Shown here in pieces: positions 1 to 11,230 of a stretch of 64,000 nt of DNA (position 1 is its first letter; every line of letters begins with the position of its first letter). The position numbers and the translations under genes were made by a program. Source of the DNA: Piezodorus guildinii. Its lineage: Eukaryota > Arthropoda > Insecta > Hemiptera > Pentatomidae. The stretch covers positions 144,301,143-144,365,142 of the forward strand of contig CM041292.1 of NCBI GenBank assembly GCA_023052935.1, in the 5' to 3' direction. The notes under the pieces are model-generated. The model made no database searches and was not told where the DNA came from. It saw only the letters and a program-made list of their open reading frames with translations.

Positions 1-2354
1 GTGAATTGGAAGTTTTGAACGTTTGTCTAGTAAGTGTTGTAGTAATCGGTATCTACGGGCAGTTTCCTGTCGTTTTAGTCTCGTGTGAGGGTTCCATGTA
101 AGACGTTTGTCAAGATGGAGTCCTAGGTATCGGATTTGTTCAACAGGTATGAGTGGCGTATTATTAAAGGATACGGTAGGGCAGGAGGTCATCGGTTTTC
201 GACGAAGGGTAAAGGTTATTTGATGGGATTTTTTAGGATTTATTTTAATCCTCCAGTTCCGACACCATTCCTCAATGGCTGTGATGTGGGACTGAAGGAT
301 TTGGGATGCAGCGGTTGGATCGTTATGGACGGATAACACACAAGTGTCATCCGCGTAAGTTGTGAGGACAGTGCTAGGATGGAGTGGGATATCAGCTGTA
401 TATACCGTATAAAGGATGGGACCTAAGATACTACCCTGAGGTACACCTGCAGACTGAGAAATTATGGAAGAGTAGGAAAGGTTATAATTTACTTGAAAGG
501 TTCTATTAGTGAGGTAGGAACGGATTATGAGGAAGTATGTTGCGGGAAGGAATTGACGGAGTTTATAAAGGAGTCCTGGGTGCCAGACTCGGTCGAACGC
601 TTGTTCCACGTCGAGAAAAGCACCCGTGCAAAACATTCCTCGCTCCAATGTGGAGGATATAACATCCACCACACGGTGGCATTGCTGAATTGTAGAGTGG
701 GATGTCCGAAATCCAAACTGGTGGTCAGGAATGACGTGATGCATTTCTAGGATCGGGTAAAGGCGCTTTAAAATGAGTTTTTCTAGAATCTTGCCCATGA
801 TAGGTAAAAGGGAGATCGGACGGTATGAGGATGGATGTTCAGGAGGCTTTTGAGGTTTTGGGATCATTTTGATTATTGACATTTTCCAAGGTTCAGGAAA
901 ATAGGTGGTTCGGAGGGTGGCATTAAAGATATAAGTGAGGTAGAGGATAGCCTTTCGAGGTAGCTGTTTAAGGATAAAGGATGTGATGAGATCATGACCA
1001 GGTGCTTTTTTAATACGTAACTGATGGATAACGTTAATTATTTCAGAAGGATGAAAGGCTTTAGGAGGTGGGGACATTTGGAGTGGAATAGCTAGTTCTG
1101 CTTCAATATGGTCGATATGGGTCGGATTAAGGATTTCAGGATGTGGATTAAATATTTTGGAAAGGTGTTCACCAAATATTTGAGTTTTTTCTTCATCTGA
1201 TCGAGACCAGGTAGAAGATTCGGTAAGGAGTGGGTGATTAAAAGTTTTGAATTTGAGCAGATTTTTGGTAGTTGTCCATAAAGATTTGTCATTTGGTCTT
1301 AGGTTTTCTGTGAAGTCCTGAAAAGTTTGCATTTTGAATTTTCTAATTTCAGTTTTGAGTTTGTTAGTTAGGTGAGTATAGTATGTTTTGTCGGATGGGT
1401 ATCTGGACCTGTGCCACTTAGCCCTTGCTCGCCGTTTCTCTGTTAATAATTTTCGAATATGAGGCGGTAAGTTAGTGTCGCGGGAATAATTATTTTTGGG
1501 ACGTGTTGAGTTGTTACTAATTGCAATACCTATTGTTCTTGTCAGTTTTCTATAGCAGAGTTAATTTGTTGTTCTGTCTTTAGCGGAATCTTTAAGTCAA
1601 GTTCGTTTTCTAGATGAGAGCGAAAGTTGTCCCAGTCAACATGTCCTGTGATCAATGAAGGAGGGAAGGATTTAGGAATAGGGTTTGAATGCAGGAGAAG
1701 CAGAACTGGGCTATGGTCTGAGGAGAGGTCGTCTAAGGATGTTACTGTTGATTGAAAGGTGGGAATTTGGGATGTGACGAATATATCAAGAATATCAGGG
1801 CGCTTTTTCAGGGAAGTAGGCCAGTAAGTAGGATTTTTAGGTGATAAGACTGAATAGCTGTTGGAAGTGGTGACTTGGGAGAGAATCCGGCCACGAGCGT
1901 TGGATGTTCGGCATCCCCACCGTTGATCTTTGGCGTTGTAATCTCCCCCAGCAATGAAGCGCGGACCAAAGGACTGAAATAAGGAATCGAGTTGGTTAGA
2001 GGAGAGGGAAATCCCAGGAGGGCAATATACAGCTGAGATGGTTATGTTAAATGGACGGCAGGATAAGGCAAGCGAAGTCGATTGGATGGCGTCAGTTGGA
2101 TTAGAAGGAATTAGGGAGTGAGTTAAGGAATTGTTAATAAGGATACAAGAGCCAGCGTGGGATGTTTTGTCAGGGTGATCTGATCTGTATGTGATGTAGT
2201 CGCGTATGTAAAAGTGTGAATGAGGTGTGAAATGTGTTTCAGTCACAAGGGCAACGTCTATGTTATTGTCGTGAAGAAAGATGTCAAGTTCGTCTCTGTG
2301 ATTAATCAGACCATTGGAATTCCATAAGAGAATAGCTAGGGTCTGCTTATTCAT
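1..2354 (-). pseudogene. ORF2: endonuclease-reverse transcriptase with one frameshift, C-terminus off the window
   Basis: Encodes the nicking endonuclease and reverse transcriptase for target-primed reverse transcription. The start ATG at 2354 overlaps the ORF1 stop. Endonuclease lies at 2354-1547 with WNSNG, ETHF, GGDYNAKD, LDIFV and SSDHSPV, the expected EEP catalytic set. A TGA at 1544-1542 ends this frame, but reading continues without a stop in the next frame from 1545 to base 1. I translated that stretch by hand: about 515 codons holding KAPGHD, YRPISLLP, QFGFR, FLDVEQAFD (motif A, near 595-620), GVPQGS (near 427-445) and YADD (346-357). One base lost near 1545 explains the break. With the shift removed the visible part is about 784 codons, roughly 100 short of a usual Jockey ORF2, the rest lying beyond the edge. 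A programmed frameshift is unlikely, as the family fuses the two domains in one frame. Confidence 0.9.
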
Positions 2355-4021
2355 CTAGGGAAATTAATCGGGAACTGTGATAGGAGACTTGTAAGGAGAT
2401 TGATGAGTGGTTTGATTGTGTTTTGGAGGTCTAGAAGGAAGGATGAAAGAATAGATGTTATGTCAGTTGGAGGTTGGTTAGGATTGGGGTAGGAAGGGGT
2501 GTTTAGGATTAAAGGATTAATCTGTTTTGGTGTGGGTAAGATTATTCTTTGAGATTCAGCAGGTAATGGAGCTTCAAATGAGAGATTGTCCTGAACTGCA
2601 GTGATTAATGCAGGTGGATGTTTGGGATTGGTCTGTGGAGAGATTAGTGGCGGTAACTTGACTCTCAGAGAAGCAGGTTTTGGATCATTTATGGGTATTT
2701 TTGACTGAGGGTGGGAGTTAAGAGGTTTAGAATGAGTTCTCTGAGGCTGTGAATGTATGGTCTGACGGTGATGAGAGGAGATCGGGGGTTGAGGATGGCC
2801 TGGGTTGGGGGATGTCTGCGGCTGTGAAGTGGAATCTTGAGGCGATTGAGGTCGGGGCAGAGGTTTTGTGGTTATTGCAAAATAGGCGGAGGTATTGGAG
2901 CTTGGTGGTGGTTGATACACGCTGCCTCCTGGAGCTCGATGGATGATCGGAGTAGTCCTGGTTGAAGGGCCGGGTGCTTCATTAGTAGTGCTGGAGGTCT
3001 TCTGTAGGGTTTTAGAGGATATGTTTAGGATCTTTTGTCTCAGCATATTTTTGTACACTATGCAGCCTTTATAGCTAGCAGGATGACCTTCACTGCACAG
3101 CGCACATTTTGCTGGGGTGTCCCGAGGTTTCAAACAACTGCTAGAGGCGTGTGGGCCAGCACATTTGACACATCTGGCTGGATGATGACAGTAGCCTTTT
3201 GTGTGTCCAAGATTTTGACAGTTTGTACACTGTACTATGTCATCTCTCTGCCTTGGCTCTTCAAATTTTATGCAGGAGTAAACAAGCCTGTTTACTTTAA
3301 ATATTTCTGGATTATTAGTAGCAGGCTCCAGGTCTACGAAGAATAATGGTAAAGGGAACTTTTCTGAGGGATGAATGACACAAGAAACATGTCGCACGCT
3401 AAATCCTAACTCTTCTATATCCTTCTTGATGGCCTCTGTGGGGGTGGTGTTGTGGAGACCTCTCAAAACAACGCGGTAGGGTTTATCTTCTTTTAGCTGA
3501 TAACAGTGAAATTCATAGTGTTTCTCTGTTAAATATTTGACGAGTTTTTTATAGTTCTCTTTGGTAGTAGTGTTGATCTTAACGTCTTTTAATCTCGCGA
3601 AGCATTGGAAGTTAGTTTGTCCTATGAGTGCAGATATTTCTTGGCCAAACTTAAAGAAATTTTGAATATTATTGACGTATATGGGTGGTGGCTCAGGCTC
3701 ATTGAATTCACGGGGTGTAGAGGATGTTGATGACATATTATTGATGGCTGCAACGTTGTTGCTGGAAAGTGCGGATGTGGAGGCAGTTTTGGTTGGTTGA
3801 GTGTTGGCTGAAGGTGTACTTCGGTTTTCTGGAGGGCAATTTTGCTTAGCTTTGGCTTTTTTATTTTTTTTCTTATTTGGTGAATTACTACCAGAATTTG
3901 GCTGTACGTTCCTATGGCGTTTTTGCCGCGTCCTTCTAGTCAGGTACTGCGAATCAGTCTCACTAATCTCACTGAACGGAGTTTCATTGTCTGTGTCCAT
4001 CACTGAATTCGCGTCAGACAT
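2351..4021 (-). CDS. ORF1: gag-like nucleic-acid chaperone of the Jockey-type element
   Basis: A 556-residue open frame from ATG 4021 to TGA 2351. The N-terminal 100 residues are basic and low complexity (KKKNKKAKAK). Residues about 110-260 hold the region typical of Jockey-family ORF1 proteins ahead of the knuckles (PYRVVLRGLH, then AIKKDIEELGF). Three zinc knuckles follow at about 264-320: CTNCQNLGHTKGYC, CVKCAGPHASSSC and CALCSEGHPASYKGC. The C-terminal 200 residues are rich in Pro, Ser and Gln. In this family ORF1 binds element RNA and forms the ribonucleoprotein that brings ORF2 protein to the target. It is uninterrupted, which supports recent activity of the lineage. No internal promoter could be identified with confidence. 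Confidence 0.9.
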   Translation of the reverse strand: MSDANSVMDTDNETPFSEISETDSQYLTRRTRQKRHRNVQPNSGSNSPNKKKNKKAKAKQNCPPENRSTPSANTQPTKTASTSALSSNNVAAINNMSSTSSTPREFNEPEPPPIYVNNIQNFFKFGQEISALIGQTNFQCFARLKDVKINTTTKENYKKLVKYLTEKHYEFHCYQLKEDKPYRVVLRGLHNTTPTEAIKKDIEELGFSVRHVSCVIHPSEKFPLPLFFVDLEPATNNPEIFKVNRLVYSCIKFEEPRQRDDIVQCTNCQNLGHTKGYCHHPARCVKCAGPHASSSCLKPRDTPAKCALCSEGHPASYKGCIVYKNMLRQKILNISSKTLQKTSSTTNEAPGPSTRTTPIIHRAPGGSVYQPPPSSNTSAYFAITTKPLPRPQSPQDSTSQPQTSPNPGHPQPPISSHHRQTIHSQPQRTHSKPLNSHPQSKIPINDPKPASLRVKLPPLISPQTNPKHPPALITAVQDNLSFEAPLPAESQRIILPTPKQINPLILNTPSYPNPNQPPTDITSILSSFLLDLQNTIKPLINLLTSLLSQFPINFPR

Positions 4022-4309
4022 AATGTTTATGTATAAGAAAAAAAAAATGAAAAAAGAAAATTCCCCTATTAAATGATTACCATATAAGTATGTTTATATA
4101 TATTAATATAACAAATACAAATAAAAAAAAACACCTATTAAAGAAAAAAAATAAGATATAGAAAAAAAAAATTATATACCCTCTAAATATTAATAACAAA
4201 AATTAAATAACTCCTTAAAAATTAAATTATGTACATAACTATATACAATTAATAAAAAAAAACATTTTAAAGAAATTTAAAAAAAATATTCTAAGAAAAA
4301 AAAAAGATT
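4022..4309. other. A-rich leader and AT-rich spacer
   Basis: Dense runs of A with scattered T, ending at the SINE-like unit. It probably includes the 5' UTR of the Jockey-type element, whose true start cannot be fixed from sequence alone. No reading frame or promoter motif stands out. Confidence 0.5.
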
Positions 4310-4470
4310 TCTAGGTTATCCCGGGATACGAACTCAGGACGGTGGCAGGTAGATTCCTAGTGCCGCGACCGTGAACCTGGAGTGCTGGCTGATAAGAGTC
4401 TGTAGGGATTAACTGCCACGTCAGTTAGCCCAAGTGACACTGCTCAGTGAGCTGGCTATTAAAATAAGAG
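4310..4470 (-). repeat. tRNA-derived SINE-like unit
   Basis: Read on the minus strand, a GC-richer block in AT-rich DNA contains GAGTTCGTATCCCGGG, a good match to the pol III B box, about 40 bases downstream of a looser A-box-like stretch (CGGTCGCGGCACTAGG). An AGGTT before the A box and AACCT after the B box could form the end of an acceptor-like stem. This suggests a tRNA-related SINE head. No poly(A) tail or target duplication was found, so it may be truncated. Confidence 0.45.
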
Positions 4471-6654
4471 CACTAACCTCAATGTTTATAGGTGTAAAGT
4501 GAAAACGTTCAACAGAGGAAACTTTTTGTAAAGGCTGATAAGCTGAATGTAATAATTTCAAAAATTATACCAAATAACAATTAAATTAATATTTATATAC
4601 ATCGTTTTATCATTTTCATGTCCTCTTCCTCTAATTAAAGGAAAATGGCAAAGGGCGTAACGTATGAGAGAGAAAAAAGAAATAAAAGGTATGATGGTAC
4701 CATGAGGTACTAATACCATAAGATACAAAAACTCTCTTCGCTTATCTCCTATAGCTAGACAAGCAGATGCGTACCATCTCTGATTTGACACTGTCGAGGC
4801 AGTTTTGACGCTGAGTCAACTCAATTAAATTTCTACGATGGAGGAAATTGGGATGTAGTAGGGAGATGACCCGCCGGTATCAAGGCACCTCCTCCTTCAT
4901 TTAATTTAATTAGGATCGATGATGTTTCTATTTGATTGCAGCCAAGGCAGAGATTAATTTGCTGCTTGGTTTCGAGGTAGCTATAAATTGAGTGACCGGG
5001 AAGCCTAACCTCAGCTATCAACCGATATTGCCTGATCAAATGACGTTTTAAAATTAATTACTTGAATGCACTGAATAGGCGATTAATTTAATTATATAAA
5101 GTGTATAACATATCACTAATTATAGAAAAATTTGCAGCAAAAGCTATCAAAAGCTAAAATTTCTTTTAGCTCCACGTATGAAAACTTCAAGCATTTAATA
5201 CTGTTTTTAAATCATTCATAGTACGTGGTTCTCAGGCATGAGGAAGAATATAATATAAAGAAACTGAGAAACTCTAGTATTATTTCATGAAATATTATTT
5301 AGCTTATCACAAGCAACACCATCGTGTAGATTGTTCAGATCTCAACAAAATAGCCACCAACGAGTATGGAAATGTTAAAATACAAAATAATTGTATTCTG
5401 AAAGTTAAAAAACTATCAAACAATAGGCTGACATATAAATAATGAAGTAATTAAAGAAAATGTTTTCTGGATAAAAGATGTAAAAGAAACGGTCGAAAAA
5501 CATAATAATCATAGTAATAATTAACTTATAACGTATTATCATTTATTTCACCGCAATAATTTTAAGTGGGGTTGAATGGATATTTAAAGTTAGGTGTGAA
5601 CTATATCTGAACTATAATAGATTTTGTTCAAATATCGTATTGTGGTGTGATCGATGTGCAATAAAACAGAAATAAAAAAAAAAAATTATTTCTTGGCTTC
5701 CTGTTTGATTTCGTCGGAGATTAGAAAATTTTGTTTTGGTAACATTGGCGAAATTTTAAGGTATCTTGATGGTAAAAACTGGTTTGCTGTATTCAATTAT
5801 TGTAAAATAGCATACATGGGCTTATAAAAAAATTTAATTTAAATTATAATATTTGTGATATATAATATTAACTTTTTATTGTGTTCCAATGTGGTTTCGT
5901 TTTTGATCCTTGTAAAGTTATGGTATAATCAGAGAGTGACCTATGTTTTTACTGTTATATAATTGGTAAAATTTAAGAGATCATCATATAATGCTTCATA
6001 CCATTATTACCATTTATTGACCATCGACGCATATATTGCACTCGAAAATAATGGTTAATAAGCACAGCGATATTCGAGATTATTCTGCGATCCAATTAGT
6101 TACAGTTGAAAATTAATACTTCATATTAATTTGTTCTGTACCAGTGTTCTCATTTGAGGAAAGTGTATATTATTGTATTTCCTTTATGCAATTATTAATC
6201 AAAATTTATTTTTCATTTTTAGAGTTGGTAATATTACTTTACAATATAATATTGTTATGAAAATATTTGAATATTAAAAAGTGGAACAAAGTCGAAAATT
6301 AAGTTTTTTATAATAAAAACATATCTATTTTTAATTTGCATAACTGTAATTTATTACTCAGATCGACATCATAATTTTCAAATATTTTCATACTAATATT
6401 ATCATTTTTTATTACTGTTTCTTACCTCATTTTATTAATGTAGTCTTATTATTGTAATTACATTATAAATCTTTGAAATGTATTTTATGTTATGTTGATT
6501 TTATTAGCTCTGATGAAAGCGTACAATCGGAGCATAACGTCGGCCCACAAATTAAATATGTTTATTTTTTTTTTCTTGATGACCTCACCTCAAACAACTT
6601 AACCGTCATGTAGCCTGAACGTTTAACAATAACTCCATCAAAATTATTACTAAT

Positions 6655-6657
<3 letters not shown>
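4471..6657. other. AT-rich region without recognisable gene
   Basis: Only short frames, none with a recognisable domain. At 6510-6548 lies CTGATGA followed by a weak stem and AACGTCGGCC, a degraded form of the motif described in the findings. No splice-bounded coding stretch was noticed. Confidence 0.5.

Positions 6658-6710
<53 letters not shown>
6658..6710. repeat. (TA)n microsatellite
   Basis: Uninterrupted TA dinucleotides over about 48 bases. Confidence 0.95.
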
Positions 6711-6712
<2 letters not shown>

Positions 6713-7299
6713 GATCGATTGCAAATATATATTAAAATGATAAAGTTTACTTTTTTATCATAAAATAAAATACTTCCGAATCTACTTCAATATCTTCCAT
6801 GAATGGAATAATGACAGGGTTAAGACCAATCACACATCACTTCCTAATTTCAATAAACATATTCTCGGACATAATGTGTCTAAACAATTTTTACCTTATG
6901 TCAGTTATGTATTTTAGACACGGAGGTATAGTCGGAAAGATTAACCACCGTTTTTCCACAAGAGTAAAAATTTACTATAGCTTAGTGGTGCCAGGACCAA
7001 AACAGCTGGACGACACTGTTTACTAGCTACTGTTTACAATAATGTTCTTCCAAATTTTTAACATTCCCACACAGATGCTTCAAAGTATTCATAAAATGTT
7101 AAAATATGGACTAAATCCCTCAGTGAGGAAAAAATTGCTGAATTATTGAATTCAAATCACATATCGCTCTAGACATGTCGTCTTTAATGCCAGCCAACGC
7201 CACTCATTTGGCAGTCCTTGCTTATTTTGATTGTTGTGTTGTTGTTTATAACTTTTTTATATTATTTAAGTATTATATTATTCAATTTAGTATTTAGGT

Positions 7300-8075
7300 G
7301 CATTTATTACTTTCACTTACCTATATATGAAATATATAGTAATGGGAAGTATGGCGATCGTGAAAATGTTCTTATTCCAGTTTTCGACGTAAATACACGT
7401 TTTAGGGTCTACTGAGTCCAACTGTCCAAGTCCCGCAAAAAGGTCTGTGCGTGTGGTAACTCCCGGGCGAAAACGAAAAATCCTAAGAAACTGAAATTTC
7501 ATATTTAAGACAAATATACGCCCGAGACGTTACAAAACCTTTTTCATCAAAATCAGCTTAATAGAAGAGCCACTTTATGCAATGCATTTTCCACATTTTT
7601 AAGATTTTATCAAAAACGGTTAGAGCCGTTTTTGATTAAACTCCCTGTATCGATGTAAAGTTTAATGGGCTTTAATGTCATATGTTTTATTCTGACTGAA
7701 ATAGTCTGACAGGGCTTAAATGCCGACATTGTAAATTTTCTTCCTCTAAAGTACCTTTAATTCTGTACATTTTATAAAAATAACTATGTTATCTTGTTAG
7801 CGATGACAATTAACAGCTAAATATGCAAGTTGAGCGAATTTAATAAACAAACAAAGGAGAAAACTGAAAAAATATTTGTTTAATGCAATTTTTTGTTTTT
7901 GAACATAAAAACAGTAATATAGATACATAAGGTACCGTTGGAAAGCTAAAGATTTTAGAAAAAAATATTATCTTACACAACTATTGTAAAAGTTAACGGA
8001 GAGCGATGAAAAGCCGATAAAACAAACTGATAGTCGTAGATAATAATATAATAGATTTTGTAATAAAACACGTGT
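7300..8075 (+). repeat. 0.8 kb dispersed repeat, copy 1
   Basis: This stretch aligns collinearly with 33440-34268. Shared words, in the same order, include ACTTACCTAT, AATACACGTTTTA, GAGTCCAA, GATTTTATCAAAAA, TATCGATGT, TAGTCTGACAGGGCT, GTACCTTTAATT and AGTAATATAGAT. Stops and indels occur in all frames of both copies, so it is probably non-coding. I saw no terminal repeats or target duplication, so its class (MITE, Helitron-like or a piece of something larger) is unknown. A block just beyond it (8164-8207) recurs at 56371-56415. Confidence 0.8.
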
Positions 8076-9439
8076 TTCTATTAAAATCCAATTTGAATAA
8101 TTCTTTAAAAATTTATTTTCGGTTATAAATTTGTTTAAAAATTCATGAAATGATATAAATAACGGAGGTTAGAGAAAGTCGTGTGTTGCACTCACCAGAT
8201 TTTTTTATATCCTGTTTATTTTTTGTATCCTTTATATATATTTTATACCCTATTTAGTATCCTGTATATATGTATCTGTATCCCTTATTGCTCTTTGATT
8301 CAGTAAATTGCTGTTTCTTACTGTTTACTGTGTTACTGTTTGTTATTATACTTCTGTTGAATTGCCGCAGACTTCTTTCCTACACACGGGATTGCCTTAG
8401 TGGGATATTTACTTCAACTTGCACTAAAAAGATGTCTTTAATTCGATTTAAATAAAGAAGTTATTAAAAAAAAAGTATCGATAAACTTATATAAAAAGTA
8501 AATGAAAATATAAACTTTTAATCAGGCTTCATTGTGACACTGTGCATCTCATTATTATTATTTTATTAGTACTTTTTTTTTTTTTTTTACGATCTCAACT
8601 TCTGGAGAACGAATGCTAGACAATTTTTTTTTTCTAAATCGTGGGAATCAAGTAACATGATTCAATTCTCTAATAAGAAAAGGATATCATAAACTGAATC
8701 CCTTTAATTGCAATCAATTGATTACTTGGTAAAAAAAACCTTCTCGAACTTTGTGCCTATTACTATGGATTCTCAACGAATTGAGAGGCAGTGAAGATAC
8801 CACTGTGAAAACCAGCTACTGTTATAACCTTCTCTGTTTATGGCGTTTTTGTGAGCCATTGCCAAGTGATAAAAGCCTCTTATTGTAAAACCACCATGCG
8901 CCAGTCTTCTCTTGGAAAAAAATCAAACAATCGGGATTAGAATTCTCGAATAACTAATTTACTCTATTTTGAAGAAAACATCAATAATAAATGCTATATT
9001 TTTAAAAACATATATTTTAAAAATATATATAACTAAGTGGTAGGTAATAAATAATTAAATTGGTGTATATAAGTAATTATCAGACAGAATTGTACACAGT
9101 TTCTTTGCAAAACTGCGAAAGCATAAAAAGGTTTCAGTTTGAAAAATATGGATTACGTCGTTGTTCGTTCGAGTTGCAATGTTAATGGTTTAAAAAAGTT
9201 GTAGATTTGGGAAATTATTAATGAATATAAAATAAAAAAAATATTTAAAAAACTGTAACTCTACAACTTATGGAGGGTCTTGGGTTCTGGAGAATCGTAA
9301 TTTTTCACGGCAAGGAGGCGATTTGGCCGAGATCACACTAAGCGCATGCAAACTAAAATTCTGTAAACAAAGAATCTTTTGAAGGTTTTTTCGCTGTTTT
9401 GTACAGAATGGTATTACTCCTTATAGAACATTAGCCCCA
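8076..9439. other. AT-rich region, no recognisable gene
   Basis: Contains poly(T) runs near 8573-8590. Includes the short block 8164-8207 (GTCGTGTGTT..CACCAGATTTTTTTA) shared with 56371-56415. No coding signature. Confidence 0.5.
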
Positions 9440-9690
9440 GTCCCAAATAGAAAAGGATTGCAAGAAACCCGGCTTTCCCTTAGGGCTAGGGCGGACCAGG
9501 AACTCCGGGGAGGAAACGAGTTTTCAGTAACATTGGACGGGGCTCACTAACGAGACACCCCGGCGGCTAGGCTGACCCGATCAAGGGGGAAACAAGGGCT
9601 TTCAGGGGTCCAAGGCAGCTAATGCTTCTACCCCTTAGGTGGCTTTGTTTGTCGACATCAGGGAGCTGGCAGGGGCCACGTGTGTACTCA
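9440..9690. other. GC-rich island of unknown nature
   Basis: About 250 bases of clearly higher GC content than the DNA on either side, with runs such as CCCGGCTTTCCC, GGGCTAGGGCGG and CACCCCGGCGGC. No open frame with recognisable protein and no tRNA-like boxes. Likely a fragment of a repeat, but I recognise no family. Confidence 0.4.
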
Positions 9691-9956
9691 GCAAGTAAAC
9701 CTATAACTTACTAGTATAAGGGAATAAACTTTCTTATAACATGAAACTGAAATGTAATTTAATAATAATAATAACTCGGTAAATAAAAAATAAAAATGGT
9801 TCGGGCATAATATGTCCTTCTTTCTTCTTTGCTTGAAATAAATATATGAGTTTAAATTTGGCTGAAACGTAATGGTAATGTTATTCAAAGAAATTATATA
9901 TTTTTTTTTTGTTAATTTATTGCAGTACATAAAATCAAACAATATATATAATGAAT

Positions 9957-10432
9957 AATTGGTAGATATAATCGAGAGTCATTCGTTTAAAATATTTAAA
10001 TTTTTCCGACGCTTTGGTTCAAGCATGTGAGCCATCATCAGGGCTGCAAAAATAATACGATAAAAGAAACACCTATCAAAATAATATAAAAATGAAAAAT
10101 TATAATTGTTGTGACATAATAAAAAAAAATACAAATATATAAAATTGTTATAAATACAAATAATATAATTTTCATTTCATACTTATCGTCATGTTATTAT
10201 TTATCATATAGTTATTATTTGTATATATATGAGTTTTTTATTTTTGAATTATTTAGTTATTTATTTAACATTGTCACTACATTTATAATTTTTCATTGTC
10301 ATATTGTATAGGTATGCATCTCTTTTGATGTTCTGATGTTTGCAGCCCTGATGATGGCTCCTATGCTTGAGCCGAAACGACTTACTCTCGATTATTTATT
10401 ATCTACCTACCTTATCGATTATCTACCTATTA
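9957..10432. repeat. Foldback with CTGATGA-hairpin-GAAAC motif in its arms
   Basis: Two inverted arms flank about 290 bases of AT-rich spacer. The left arm reads GGTAGATATAATCGAGAGT then, further in, GAGCCATCATCAGGGCTGCAAA; the right arm mirrors it with TTTGCAGCCCTGATGATGGC, then ACTCTCGATTATTTATTATC and TACC. The right arm carries CTGATGA (10348-10354), T, GGCTC/GAGCC stem (10356-10360 with 10369-10373) and GAAAC (10374-10378). The left arm holds the same on the minus strand, decayed at the GAAAC box. No target duplication is evident. Confidence 0.75.
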
Positions 10433-10604
10433 TTATGACAGTCGAATATACATTCTCAACCTATATATAATGCTGTACTAAATGTAGACCAGTTTCTTAA
10501 TTATATACATAATAACATAAACATAGAATGCAATGGAAAAAAAAAAACATGAAAACTTCCTCAATTACAAAAAAAACAACAGAATATTGTAAAATTATTA
10601 TTAT

Positions 10605-11230
10605 TAGGTCAGCTCTACAACATCCCGCAAGCGAATCTTAGCATCCTCCACAAGCAATCGCCAAGCATCCTTATCTTGTGCTGCTTACGTCCACTGCCTT
10701 ACTTCGATGGTCCTTTAATCAGCTGCTACACCGTTAATCAGTCCGACCACCTCAGCCTGTGCACTCCAGACTTTGTGTCGGCCGGACTGCTGCTCCGTCA
10801 GTATTTTCTTCGGAATCGAATCATAAGGCATCCGTACGAGGTCTCCTGCCCAACTTAACCTCCCTGCTTTGATAATTTCAACAACGTCAGAGTCTCTATA
10901 AAGGCTATAGGTTTCTCTTTTTCTACACCTTCTACATTGTGCATTCACAAATGTGGGACCATAAACTCGTCTAAGGATTTTCCTTTGAAAGGTAAGGAGA
11001 TCTCTTACATCTCTCCTTCCTTTGCAGTGGTCCAGGTCAGTGAGGTCAGAACAGGGGTGATAAGAGTTTTGTAGTAAATTAACGTAGTGCGTTCAGATAC
11101 AAGTTTGATTGATATGTGTAGTACATAATAAAAGCGATTCGCTTATATCATTCTTTATCTCCGCCGAGATTCTTTGATCACTTGATCACCAAGGTATGCG
11201 ATGGATACTTCGAACATGTTAGGACGCCAA
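10605..11230 (-). pseudogene. Non-LTR reverse transcriptase fragment (C-terminal part)
   Basis: Read leftward, fragments in shifting frames match the C-terminal half of the widespread endonuclease-RT elements of insects: a FEVSIAYLGDQVT-like block (family: FxYLGSxIT), ANRFYYVLH (family: NRCYYGL), TTLIYYKTLITPVLT, and the DVVEIIKAGRLSWAGDLVRM block (family: GRLRWLGHLVRM) followed by IPKKIL. Several frameshifts and stops make it a pseudogene. The catalytic palm lay upstream and is absent. The order of blocks supports one decayed insertion rather than several. Clade is unsure; RTE- or CR1-like is my best reading. Confidence 0.75.

Larger units (their letters stand above)
1..4100 (-). mobile_element. 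Jockey-type non-LTR retrotransposon, cut by left window edge
   Basis: A two-ORF non-LTR retrotransposon read leftward: an AT-rich leader, ORF1 (gag-like, three zinc knuckles), then ORF2 (AP-type endonuclease followed by reverse transcriptase). ORF1 and ORF2 overlap by ATGA at 2351-2354, an arrangement suited to termination-reinitiation. The element leaves the window inside the C-terminal part of ORF2, so its 3' end is not seen here. A fragment at 34856-35397 matches the last part visible here and continues it, showing what the missing end looks like. Apart from one frameshift near 1545 the coding region is open, so this is a fairly young copy. The 5' boundary is uncertain; I place it in the A-rich leader just right of 4021. 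Jockey-clade assignment rests on ORF1 knuckle pattern, ORF order, endonuclease type and absence of RNase H in the visible part. Confidence 0.9.

Noticed and set aside
525..1292. Minus-strand frames at 525-716 and 1092-1292 and the plus frame at 493-750
   Set aside because: Out of frame with the continuous RT reading I verified from 1545 to 1.
1540..1550. Programmed frameshift in Jockey ORF2
   Set aside because: Endonuclease and RT are one frame in this family, and a single missing base explains the break.
2749..4076. Plus-strand frames opposite ORF1
   Set aside because: Antisense shadows of the intact 556-residue ORF1.
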